Source: Streptomyces sp. AJS327
GTDB lineage: Bacteria; Actinomycetota; Actinomycetes; Streptomycetales; Streptomycetaceae
Direction of reading: 5' to 3'
Length of the DNA: 64,000 bases
Assembly (NCBI RefSeq): GCF_013450295.1
Contig: NZ_SKBR01000004.1
Span: forward strand, 62,001 to 126,000
Part shown: positions 1 to 6,148 of the stretch, in pieces
Layout of the letters: every line of letters starts with the position of its first letter
Position numbering within the stretch: the first letter of the stretch is position 1
The notes under the pieces: model-generated
The model's database searches: none
What the model saw: only the letters and a program-made list of their open reading frames with translations
Told to the model about the DNA's origin: nothing
Program-made: the position numbers and the translations under genes

Positions 1-122
1 TCGATCTCGACGACCTCCTCGCGGCACCGGGTCTCCTTGCGGTACCGGACCCCGGGGATACGCGGCTGGTCGAAGTCCTCGGCCTGGTTCGCTGAGGCCG
101 CGCCGCTGCCGGACTGCGTCAT
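1..122 (-). CDS. Partial hypothetical protein of the element (N-terminal part)
   Basis: Reading leftwards from an ATG at 120-122 gives about 40 codons (starting MTQSGSGAASANQAEDF) that stay open to the window edge. The segment is hydrophilic, with basic and acidic residues near the end (RYRKETRCREEVVEI). There is no clear Shine-Dalgarno sequence just upstream. Direction agrees with the leftward operon. I do not recognise a family. It could be the start of the next operon gene or a chance frame. Confidence 0.35.
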   Translation of the reverse strand, partial: MTQSGSGAASANQAEDFDQPRIPGVRYRKETRCREEVVEI

Positions 123-342
123 CGGGGACCACCGCCGAAGCGGGGCGACTGCGAGGTGCCGGCGCCCGCGGTGTCCGCGTCGACCGCCGACGACGCCGGT
201 TTTAGATCAGTAGAGTGACCCATGCGTGAGGGCTCCCTGTGAGGCAGGTCTCTGACGTCCCCGGCTCTCCCGTGTGCGACTACGAGGTGACCGGGGGGTG
301 CGGCGGCCCGGAGTGCGACTTCCGAGCCGCCGCTGTCCGTTG

Positions 343-376
343 CCCCTGCTGTCGTATGCGACTACGACGGCAGGGG
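343..376. repeat. Inverted repeat, 14-bp arms with a 6-nt loop
   Basis: CCCCTGCTGTCGTA is followed after TGCGAC by TACGACGGCAGGGG. The arms are complementary except for one T/G pair. No T-run follows on either strand. It may be a terminator, an RNA element or a protein binding site. Confidence 0.6.
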
Positions 377-400
377 CGCAGGTGTAGCGATCGGAAGGCT

Positions 401-429
401 ACCTGTTTTCGCCAGTTGCGCAAACAGGT
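401..429. repeat. Imperfect palindrome just upstream of the HTH gene
   Basis: ACCTGTTT and AAACAGGT flank an inner CGC/GCG pair around the loop CAGTT. It ends 17 bp before the start codon of the small DNA-binding protein at 447, which makes an operator for that gene plausible. Confidence 0.5.
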
Positions 430-446
430 TGTGAGAGGACGGCGGT

Positions 447-743
447 ATGCCCGGCTCCCCCAGAGGGGTTCGGAAGGCTCACGGCCAGGAGCGGCCGGTG
501 ATCTGCTCCATCCCGGAGATGCCCGACCTTCTCCAGGCGGCTGGGCTGCCACGTCTGACCACTGCTCGAATCCGGCAGATCGTCAAGAACGACAGCGACT
601 TTCCCCCGACGATCTGGGAGCGCGGCCGGGTGCGGCTATGGCTGTGGACTGAAGTCGAGCGGTACTTCCGAAAGCGGAAGTTGAGCCCGGGTGCCCGGAC
701 CGACCTTCAGCACGAGCACCAGAACGACGCCGCGCAGGGGTGA
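447..743 (+). CDS. Small winged-helix/AlpA-like DNA-binding protein
   Basis: A 98-residue protein transcribed against the flanking leftward genes. The central part (MPDLLQAAGLPRLTTARIRQ, then IVKNDSDFPPTIWERGRVRLWLWTE) has the layout of an AlpA/excisionase-type helix-turn-helix: a recognition helix after LTTARIRQI, a FPP turn, then a strand and a final W-x-x-x-EVERYF helix. Such proteins in integrated elements act as excisionases or small regulators; which applies here is inferred. The ATG at 447 has GAGAGGAC about 6 nt upstream. An internal ATG at 519 is an alternative start. The last 37 bp overlap the converging gene ending at 707. Confidence 0.6.
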   Translation: MPGSPRGVRKAHGQERPVICSIPEMPDLLQAAGLPRLTTARIRQIVKNDSDFPPTIWERGRVRLWLWTEVERYFRKRKLSPGARTDLQHEHQNDAAQG

Positions 744-1291
744 ACCGGCGGTCCGCTGGCCTCGGTGGACAGCACGAAGTGCACGTCGGGGTCGACGTCG
801 TGCGGGTTCGGGATCGGCGGCGGAGTGGGCCAGGCGTAGCGTCCACGGGACGCATGGGCGGACCCGCCGGCGAGCACGTCCTGGCCCTCGATGGCCAGGG
901 GCCAGCCCTCCAGCGGCATCGGCCGCCACTCGACGACGAGGCTGTACACCCAGGTGCCGGGCGCCGCCCACGACCACAGATCGACGCTGGCCCCGGTCGC
1001 GCGGTGCTGCCACAACCGCTCGACCCCGGCCTCCGCTTCGGGAAACGCCACCGACTCGTCGGACAGCGCGAATCCGACCAGCGGCGGCACGTTCCGGCCG
1101 CGGGGAGCGGTGAGCGTCCCGAAGGGCGGCAGGCTGGCCCGATGCGCGTACACCAGCGTCACCGGCTGCGGGAACCACGTCGTGCATGCCTGCCGATGAT
1201 CCGGCTCGCCCTCGCGGTACGGCGTGATGCGGACGACGTCGCACAGGCTGAGGGTCGGCCGGGCGGCGACCGTGTCATCGTCGTCGGGCAC
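707..1291 (-). CDS. Hypothetical phage protein, 194 aa
   Basis: The GTG at 1289-1291 is preferred because GGAAGGGA lies just upstream and it overlaps the preceding gene by only 17 bp. The longer frame upstream has no ribosome binding site. The protein starts VPDDDDTVAARPTLSLCDVV and has a mixed, globular-looking composition (WSWAAPGTWVYSLVVEWRPM, then PLEGWPLAIEGQD). No transmembrane segment or known motif is recognised. It is the last gene of the leftward run before the converging gene at 447. Confidence 0.6.
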   Translation of the reverse strand: MPDDDDTVAARPTLSLCDVVRITPYREGEPDHRQACTTWFPQPVTLVYAHRASLPPFGTLTAPRGRNVPPLVGFALSDESVAFPEAEAGVERLWQHRATGASVDLWSWAAPGTWVYSLVVEWRPMPLEGWPLAIEGQDVLAGGSAHASRGRYAWPTPPPIPNPHDVDPDVHFVLSTEASGPPVHPCAASFWCSC

Positions 1292-1721
1292 GCGGTCCCT
1301 TCCTGCCAGCGGGACCAGGGCGTCGCCCCGGAGATGCACCGTGTCGTGCACTCGGGGCGTACGGCACCGCTCGGGAACCGGGTGGCCCGTACGGCGACTG
1401 CCAAGCCGGCCGGTCGCGGCGGGCGGCGGCCGGGCCGGGGCGCGCGGAGCGCAGGTACTCGGCGAACTGCCGCAGGATCGGCCCGGCCGCCGCAACGGCC
1501 TGGGCGAGCTGCCGGGCCATGGCCTCAACCAGCGGGCGGAAGGCAGCGGCCATCTCGCCGAGGGCGGCGCGGCACTCGGCGCGCACCAGCTCCGTGTACG
1601 GGCCGGACTCGCTGCGGAGGACCTGGCCGACGGCGGTGAGCGCCTGCTGCAGCGTCAGGCCGTTCCGCTGGACGAGGCGGTGGGCAAGCAACAGAGCAGC
1701 GCGGGCTGTGTCAGGGGGCAT
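1275..1721 (-). CDS. Hypothetical phage protein, helical with basic tail
   Basis: A 148-residue protein from an ATG preceded by GGAGGAG at 8 nt, one of the clearest ribosome binding sites in the operon. Residues 1-95 look alpha-helical (ARAALLLAHRLVQRNGLTLQ, later FRPLVEAMARQLAQAVAAAG). The last 50 residues are Arg/Pro/Gly-rich and strongly basic, suggesting nucleic-acid contact. It overlaps the start of the gene ending at 707. I do not recognise the family. Confidence 0.65.
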   Translation of the reverse strand: MPPDTARAALLLAHRLVQRNGLTLQQALTAVGQVLRSESGPYTELVRAECRAALGEMAAAFRPLVEAMARQLAQAVAAAGPILRQFAEYLRSARPGPAAARRDRPAWQSPYGPPGSRAVPYAPSARHGASPGRRPGPAGRKGPRARRR

Positions 1722-2106
1722 CAGCGGGACTCCTCCGGGGGGTGGTCCGGGCCGAGGGGATGTCGAAGGCGTCGTTGATCGCGTCCCGTACCTGGGCGCG
1801 GCGGACACCGCCCGGACGCGCTGCCCGGGCGGTGTCGTCGCTGGCGGCGTCGGCCGTGTCCGGCGGTTCTCCGGCGTTATCCGGGACCTGTCCGGCCGTG
1901 TCCGAGCGGGTGGCTTGCCCGATCGCCGCGAGCGCTTCGGCGAAGGCGGCGCCGACGAGGTGCCGGGGTACGCGTGCCCGGTACTCGACCCGGACACCGT
2001 CCGGGCGCTCAATCGGGCTTGTCCGGGCGGCGTCCGATCTGCCCGGAGTGCTGTCCGGCGGTACGGCTCTGTCCTGCTGGCTGTCCGGGCGGTGCCGTCG
2101 GCTCAC
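1711..2106 (-). CDS. Hypothetical protein with Pro/Asp-rich linker
   Basis: A 131-residue protein whose GTG start overlaps the upstream stop as GTGA, typical of translational coupling. It has a hydrophilic N-terminal tract rich in PDS/PDT, a short folded-looking segment (RVEYRARVPRHLVGAAFAEA), a second linker and a C-terminal helix (RAQVRDAINDAFDIP). The linkers coincide with the TGTCCGG motif cluster described separately, so part of the protein composition may be dictated by DNA-level signals. Function unknown. Confidence 0.6.
   Translation of the reverse strand: MSRRHRPDSQQDRAVPPDSTPGRSDAARTSPIERPDGVRVEYRARVPRHLVGAAFAEALAAIGQATRSDTAGQVPDNAGEPPDTADAASDDTARAARPGGVRRAQVRDAINDAFDIPSARTTPRRSPADAP
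1857..2088 (+). repeat. Cluster of oriented TGTCCGG motifs (left cluster)
   Basis: TGTCCGG occurs at 1857, 1889, 2020, 2052 and 2082 on the plus strand, with a near match TGTCCGA at 1898. There is one inverted copy at 1990-1996 that forms CCGGAC-ACC-GTCCGG. Relative to the overlapping gene the copies fall in all three codon phases, which argues for selection on DNA rather than on peptide. A second cluster lies at 6186-6327. Confidence 0.6.
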
Positions 2107-2648
2107 TGGTCGACGAACCCCGCCTGCTGGACGGTCGGCCCGGTCGGCTCGGGCGTGGCCGGGACCGTCTGCTTCAGCCCTGCGGGCGTGGGCGGCGGGG
2201 TGGGCTGTTCGGCGGGCAGCGGACCGGTGTGCTCGAACACCGTCGCCCACATCGGGTGGTCGGCTCGGAGGAGGACGTGTGCGACGCCCAGCAGCCGCTC
2301 GGCGGTGTACGTCGCCGCCGGCTGATTCACCGGGTACGGCGCGCACTCCTGGAGGGCGCGGGCGACGTTCTCCACCGTGGCGGGGTGGATGCCCTCGGCC
2401 GGAACCAGAGCCTCGTCCCACGAGTAGTCACAGCGCTGGCAGGCCCGCTCCAGCCGCTCGGGCAGTGGACCGCGCTGCTGCATCCGCCCGTTGCGGTCGT
2501 GCATCGCGCGCGGGCAGGCGGGCCGGTAGTACGTGAACGCCTCGTTGTGCGAGCACTTCACGCACACGGTCAGCTCGCCCGAGTACGGAGGCAGCGGCGG
2601 CATGAACTCGCCGCTCTCGTCGGGGTGTTCGTTCGTCCTGTCGTGCAT
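2103..2648 (-). CDS. Zinc-ribbon-like phage protein, 181 aa
   Basis: Starts at the ATG at 2646-2648, preceded by GGGAC; an upstream in-frame GTG at 2690 lacks a clear site. An N-terminal Asp/Glu-rich segment is followed by a CVKC knuckle and a CQRC knuckle about 45 residues later, the pattern of a four-cysteine zinc ribbon. The second half (ATVENVARALQECAPYPVNQ, then TYTAERLLGVAHVLLR) looks helical. It probably binds metal and may bind nucleic acid, by analogy only. It ends in a GTGA junction with the next gene. Confidence 0.65.
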   Translation of the reverse strand: MHDRTNEHPDESGEFMPPLPPYSGELTVCVKCSHNEAFTYYRPACPRAMHDRNGRMQQRGPLPERLERACQRCDYSWDEALVPAEGIHPATVENVARALQECAPYPVNQPAATYTAERLLGVAHVLLRADHPMWATVFEHTGPLPAEQPTPPPTPAGLKQTVPATPEPTGPTVQQAGFVDQ

Positions 2649-2728
2649 GTCTGTCCCATCGGGTCGGGAGTTCCACGACCGCCTGAGCACGCATCGTGCT
2701 CACGCGGTGACGGAGGATGGTCGGTCCT

Positions 2729-2999
2729 TCACGGACCTGGTGTTCCGCGCTGCTTCCAGCTGGGGAGCGGGGTCGTCACGGTGTCCTCGGCGCGGTATGC
2801 GCGGCGGTTCGCGGTACGCCGGGGGTGGAGCAGCCAGGCGACGGCGGGAGCGGCGAGGAGGACGGCCGCGGCGGCGAGGAAACGCCAGTGCCACACGGGC
2901 AGACTGGCCGCTGCCGCGTCGGCCCAGGCGACAAGCCGGCGCCCGGCTCGCGCGCTCCAGTGCCTCGACGACGTCGAGCCGGTAGTCCTGCTCGTTCAT
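2729..2999 (-). pseudogene. Small membrane protein gene, apparently frameshifted
   Basis: The ATG at 2997-2999 overlaps the upstream stop (ATGA) and reads MNEQDYRLDVVEALERASRA. Codon use then becomes poor (APACRLGRRGSGQ, runs of Arg) in that frame. The +1 frame reads on as RLVAWADAAAASLPVWHWRF, then LAAAAVLLAAPAVAWLLHP, an obvious membrane helix with normal G/C third positions, and stops at 2729. Removing one base near 2937-2942 joins them into a protein of about 89 residues with one membrane segment. If no shift exists, the open frame runs instead from 2999 to 2700 (99 aa). This may be a real mutation or a sequencing error. Confidence 0.5.
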
Positions 3000-3220
3000 G
3001 CCGTGATCTCCAGCTCTCCGAGCGGCAGCCCGGCGTCGATGTGGGTGTGCAGCTCGCGCAGCCGAGCCAGTGCTCGGACGCGGTCGCCGCGTGCGGTGAG
3101 GGCACGGCGCGCGGCGGGCGGAAGCTGCTCCCAGCAGTTGCCGCACAGGTAGAGCCGGGACGGCTTCGGTGTCCGGCACGCGCGGCAAGGGGTCGCGGTG
3201 TACGCGCCTCGGGGACTCAC
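2996..3220 (-). CDS. Small zinc-finger-like protein, 74 aa
   Basis: The GTG at 3220 has GGGAGGAGAC immediately upstream. The N-terminal half carries CRAC and CGNC separated by about 13 residues (TPCRACRTPKPSRLYLCGNC), a compact four-cysteine metal-binding knuckle. The C-terminal half is helical (ARGDRVRALARLRELHTHID). Proteins of this kind are common and uncharacterised in actinophages. It is joined by ATGA to the following gene. Confidence 0.7.
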   Translation of the reverse strand: MSPRGAYTATPCRACRTPKPSRLYLCGNCWEQLPPAARRALTARGDRVRALARLRELHTHIDAGLPLGELEITA

Positions 3221-3251
3221 GTCTCCTCCCGACGACGGCCTTGGTGGGCGG

Positions 3252-3534
3252 TCATCTCCTCGTAGGCGTTGAACAGTGCGCGACGGCGAGGCGCACGCCG
3301 ATGTGCCGGTGTCCGACGGCGGCGAGCCATCCGGCGCACGCTTCCTCAGCGCCCCCGTCGGTCTTGTGGCAGGCGAACAGCGGTGCGCTCAGGCCGGGTT
3401 CTATGCCGTGGGGCTGCTCGCTGGTGCACTTCAGGGCCTCGTACCGCTCGGCGCTGAACTCGCCGGGGGGTGTCGCGCTTCCACGGGCAGCGTGCGCACG
3501 GGAACCGGCGGTGCGGCACGGTGTCGTTCGTCAT
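3252..3534 (-). pseudogene. DUF6283-like cysteine protein, frameshifted at a C6 run
   Basis: From the ATG at 3532-3534 the frame reads MTNDTVPHRRFPCARCPWKR and then derails at a run of six C at 3467-3472. In the shifted frame it continues GEFSAERYEALKCTSEQPHG, then LFACHKTDGGAEEACAGWLA and AVGHRHIGVRLAVAHC, stopping at 3252. The joined product (PCxxCPW, FxCHK, CAGWLA) is what I recall of the DUF6283 family of small actinobacterial Cys/His proteins, function unknown. One C fewer in the run restores the frame. A homopolymer sequencing error, a true mutation or slippage are all possible. Confidence 0.6.
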
Positions 3535-3977
3535 CGGGTGGTTTCTCCTTCGGGGTGGGGTTTCCGGGCGGTCTGCCCGGGGCGTGGTTTCGAGGGGTGG
3601 CGGGTGCCGATGGCGAGCGCGCGGGCGACGGCCTGCGCCCCGTAGCGGGCTGCGGCTGCCTCGTGGCCGTCGTCGGCGACAGCGCGCAGGACTTCGCCCA
3701 ACTCGACCCCTTCGGGCAGCGTCCTGGCCGGCCGCCGGTTCGCCGTACCGCACAGCAGGCAGCCGTTGTCGGCCGTCGGGTCGATGGGGCCGCCCGGGTG
3801 CCGCGAGCAGCGGTTCGCTGGCGTGGTCTTGCCCTGCGCGGACCGCACCAGGTGCACCGCGCGTTCCAGCTCCTCGGCCAGCTCGGCGAGCGTCTGGTCC
3901 GTGACCTCGCCGCGATGGGCGTACGCGGCGATGTCGCGCACCGCGCGGCCGATCTCAGGCAGGAAGTCAGGGTTCAC
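3531..3977 (-). CDS. Hypothetical phage protein, 148 aa
   Basis: The GTG at 3975-3977 overlaps the initiator stop (GTGA). Residues 1-45 are helical and acidic (NPDFLPEIGRAVRDIAAYAH, then LAELAEELERAVHLVRSAQG). Then come RCSRHPGGPID and CLLCG, possibly one metal knuckle, and a helical segment (VELGEVLRAVADDGHEAAAA). The last 25 residues are basic. Position directly after the initiator suggests a replication accessory role, but no motif supports a specific function. Confidence 0.6.
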   Translation of the reverse strand: MNPDFLPEIGRAVRDIAAYAHRGEVTDQTLAELAEELERAVHLVRSAQGKTTPANRCSRHPGGPIDPTADNGCLLCGTANRRPARTLPEGVELGEVLRAVADDGHEAAAARYGAQAVARALAIGTRHPSKPRPGQTARKPHPEGETTR

Positions 3978-4960
3978 CCGTGCTTCACCGCCTCCAGCTC
4001 CCGCCGTTCCTCTTCGGCGGTGACCAGGCACGTCGGGCACCGGTCGGAGGTCCGCAGCCGGTACTCGCGCCCGCAGCCGCACGTTCGTCGCGGGGCGGCC
4101 GGGTCTTCCTGGGGCCAGGGCACGCGCTCCGGGCGTTTGCGGGCAGCGTCCTGGCCTCCGCCGGTCAGCGGCACCAGGAACGCGCCCTGTACGCCCGTCT
4201 GCGCGTTTCGGAGGCAGCCGCCGCAGCGGTCGCGGTCCGGGCGGACGATGCGGCCCGTCGTGCAGACCGGGCACGACCGTGCTTCGGGCTCGTCCGGCTG
4301 GCTGGAACCGTCTGGATCTCGCGCGCCCGCGCGTTCGTCTGGTTGCGGTACTACATCAGCCATGTCTTGGGTTCTGTCGTGGGTAACCCCTGGGTTGTTC
4401 GTGCCTCTGTGGCCCGAACCGTTCGTGCCTCTGTGGTCTGAACCCGTTCGTGCCTCTGTGGCCCGAACCTCTTCGCCGTCGGTTCGTGCCTCTGTGGCCC
4501 GAACTTCGTCTCCTTCGGAGTTCGAGCCTTTGTGGCCCGAACTTCCGTCGTCCTCTTCGGTCTTCCGGGGACGGGCGGTGGTCTTCAGGTAGTCGGCCGC
4601 GCTCGCCCAGTCCGGCCAGGGGCAGTTCAGCAGCCGGTAGACCGTCGGGCGGCCACGGCGGCGCTCTCCGACGGTCATGACGACACCGGCGCGGATCGCG
4701 GCGTCCAGGTAGCGGCGGGCGTCCTGCTCGCGGCATCCGGCGGCCTTGGCGATGTCCTGGATGCGGATGGGCTTGCCGTCGCCGGAGAACCGCGTCTCAC
4801 CGCTGACCGTGACCATCGCCCGGAGCGCGTAGAGCATCGTCAGGAAGCCGCCCTTCAGCGTGCGCGGGATCTCCCTCGACCACCGCCAGACCAGGACGTT
4901 GCCGAACTCGTGCGGCGGGCAGCCGGGTTTGCGCTCCGGCTGCTGCTGCTCGTGGTTCAC
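3974..4960 (-). CDS. Phage-type replication initiator with winged helix and zinc ribbons
   Basis: A 328-residue protein. Residues 15-112 form a winged-helix-like domain (EIPRTLKGGFLTMLYALRAM, IRIQDIAKAAGCREQDARRY, GRPTVYRLL), the type used by phage replication initiators such as lambda O. Residues 135-190 are a hydrophilic linker encoded by the iterons (HRGTN and RATEART repeats). The C-terminus carries two zinc-ribbon pairs (C230xxC233/C246xxC249 and C294xC296/C308xxC311). In lambda the origin iterons lie inside the O gene in the same way, so an origin-binding role is inferred from architecture. GTG start with a GAGAGAG site upstream. I see no DnaB/DnaC-like helicase or loader nearby. A regulator is the main alternative. 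Confidence 0.65.
   Translation of the reverse strand: MNHEQQQPERKPGCPPHEFGNVLVWRWSREIPRTLKGGFLTMLYALRAMVTVSGETRFSGDGKPIRIQDIAKAAGCREQDARRYLDAAIRAGVVMTVGERRRGRPTVYRLLNCPWPDWASAADYLKTTARPRKTEEDDGSSGHKGSNSEGDEVRATEARTDGEEVRATEARTGSDHRGTNGSGHRGTNNPGVTHDRTQDMADVVPQPDERAGARDPDGSSQPDEPEARSCPVCTTGRIVRPDRDRCGGCLRNAQTGVQGAFLVPLTGGGQDAARKRPERVPWPQEDPAAPRRTCGCGREYRLRTSDRCPTCLVTAEEERRELEAVKHG
4397..4542. other. Putative replication origin: five 23-bp iterons inside the initiator gene
   Basis: Five copies of GTTCGTGCCTCTGTGGCCCG followed by AAC start at 4397, 4421, 4446, 4482 and 4520. Copies 1, 3 and 4 are identical; copy 2 has GTCTGAAC at its end; copy 5 has GAGCCTTTG in the middle. Each unit has inverted ends GTTCG/CGAAC. 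The copies are translated in two different frames (RATEART and HRGTN), so the DNA is conserved rather than the peptide. The flank at about 4340-4396 is AT-richer than its surroundings and could be the unwinding element. Confidence 0.7.
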
Positions 4961-5088
4961 GGCGGGCTCTCTCTCGGGTGGTGAGGGCGCTGCCCGGTCA
5001 GGGCAGAGCAGAAGGGGATGCGGCCTTGGTCAAGGGCGGGGCGGGGACGAAACGGGGCCGGCTGGGGCGGCGAGGTGCGACCAGGCGC

Positions 5089-5385
5089 TCAGGGGCGAGC
5101 GCGGCGCCGGTACGCCGACATGTCCGCGACGCCGGGCGGCAAGACCGCCGGGCGTCGCTGCCGTCGCTGCACCTGCGCCTCGCAGGTCGCGACGTGCGGC
5201 ATGTACAGCTTCTCCCAGCGCGCCACGGGCAGTTCGTCCGTCGGGCGCCGCGACCGCCACGTTCCCGTGCCGTCCCGGTATGCGGCGGTGTTCCCGTCGT
5301 CGTCCGGCTCCTTGTTGACCGCCAGGCGCCGCCCGGCGTCCGTCACGGTCCACACCACCGGCTCCCCGCACTGCGGACACCGCAT
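5089..5385 (-). CDS. Small Cys/His protein, 98 aa
   Basis: ATG at 5383-5385 with a purine-rich GGAGAGGAGAGAGG site. The protein starts MRCPQCGEPVVWTVTDAGRR, giving one CxxC knuckle at residues 3-6, and has MPHVATCEAQ near residue 65, likely the partner His/Cys ligands. It is a one-finger fold common in actinophage early regions, with a basic tail. About 130 bp without a gene separate it from the initiator. Function unknown. Confidence 0.7.
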   Translation of the reverse strand: MRCPQCGEPVVWTVTDAGRRLAVNKEPDDDGNTAAYRDGTGTWRSRRPTDELPVARWEKLYMPHVATCEAQVQRRQRRPAVLPPGVADMSAYRRRARP

Positions 5386-5465
5386 GGCCTCTCTCCTCTC
5401 CCTACCGGCGGAGGCCGCGGGGCCGCGCCGTCTCGCAGCGGCGGGCGACGGCGCGGCCCCGCGCG

Positions 5466-5717
5466 TCACCCGCGCCCCTTCCGCTGCCCGCTGCGCCCGC
5501 GCAGCGTCACCTTGGCCTCGACGAGGAGGTGCCGGGTCAGCCCGTACGACAGGCTGTGCTCGGACGCCAGGGTGCGGATCGACGCGCCCGCGCCGTACTT
5601 CTTCGCGAGCGTCCTGCGCATCTCCTCGCGCTCGTCGCCGCGCAGCCGGGGCCGGTACTCGCTGCCCCGCCGCGAACCGATCCGGGACTTCACCGTCGTG
5701 CCGGTGGTCTCGCTCAT
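5466..5717 (-). CDS. Small helix-turn-helix protein, 83 aa
   Basis: The ATG at 5715-5717 has GAGAGGAACAG upstream; a longer upstream frame is disfavoured. The core (RGDEREEMRRTLAKKYGAGA, SIRTLASEHSLSYGLTRHLL, VEAKVTLRGR) is a helix-turn-helix of a kind widespread in Streptomyces chromosomes and phages, where S-I-R-x-L-A begins the motif and a basic RGR tail follows. It is expected to bind DNA. It lies between the WhiB-like gene and a Cys/His protein. Confidence 0.75.
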   Translation of the reverse strand: MSETTGTTVKSRIGSRRGSEYRPRLRGDEREEMRRTLAKKYGAGASIRTLASEHSLSYGLTRHLLVEAKVTLRGRSGQRKGRG

Positions 5718-5803
5718 GGATCTGTTCCTCTCGTTCTCCGAATGCGGCCCGGGCGTCGAGCCCGGCCGCGGGGTGCCAGCGGCCCGATCCGAGCCGGGCG
5801 GGC

Positions 5804-6148
5804 TCACGCGGCCGTGGCGGCATCGGCCTTCTCCTTCGCGCGCTCCCGGCGGCGCTGGTTCTCCGCCTCGCGCCGTGCCCGGCGCAGCAGTTCGGCGCGT
5901 TCGTGCTCGTCAAGGCCGCCCCACACCCCGTAGTCCTCGCGGAACGTCAGCGCGTGGGTGAGGCACTGAGACTTGACCGGGCAGCCCGCGCAGACCCTCT
6001 TGGCGTACTCGGCGTCGATCGACGCGGGGACGCCGCCCGCGCCGGCGGGGAAGAACGCCGCGGTGGGGACGCCCTGGCAGGCAGCGTCGTCCATCCAGTG
6101 GTGCGGCCGGGGAAGGGTGTCCGGCGCGTAGCGGGACGGTCGTGCCAT
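5804..6148 (-). CDS. Element-encoded WhiB-family iron-sulfur regulator
   Basis: A 114-residue protein with all Wbl hallmarks: C24, then C53xxC56 and C62 (RVCAGCPVKSQC) to hold a [4Fe-4S] cluster, the G[V/I]WGG turn (GVWGG, residues 74-78) and a basic C-terminal helix (RAELLRRARREAENQRRRER). WhiB-like proteins bind sigma factor region 4 and modulate promoters. Phage-encoded copies are known (WhiB of mycobacteriophage TM4 inhibits host WhiB2). ATG start with GAGGAGC upstream. The chromosomal wblA lies 15 kb to the right. It overlaps a long open frame in another phase (see 5910-6455). Confidence 0.9.
   Translation of the reverse strand: MARPSRYAPDTLPRPHHWMDDAACQGVPTAAFFPAGAGGVPASIDAEYAKRVCAGCPVKSQCLTHALTFREDYGVWGGLDEHERAELLRRARREAENQRRRERAKEKADAATAA

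Larger units (their letters stand above)
123..446. other. Intergenic region with two strong inverted repeats
   Basis: No convincing gene lies between the leftward partial gene and the rightward gene at 447. The stretch holds two inverted repeats, listed separately, and sits between diverging genes, so promoters or operators are expected here. I cannot assign promoter boxes with confidence. Confidence 0.5.

Noticed and set aside
2690-2690. Upstream GTG start for the zinc-ribbon gene at 2103-2648
   Set aside because: No Shine-Dalgarno there, whereas the ATG at 2648 has GGGAC and gives a hydrophilic N-terminus.
4397-4542. CRISPR array for the 23-bp repeats
   Set aside because: Spacing of 1-15 bp between units is too short and irregular for spacers, and no cas gene is present.
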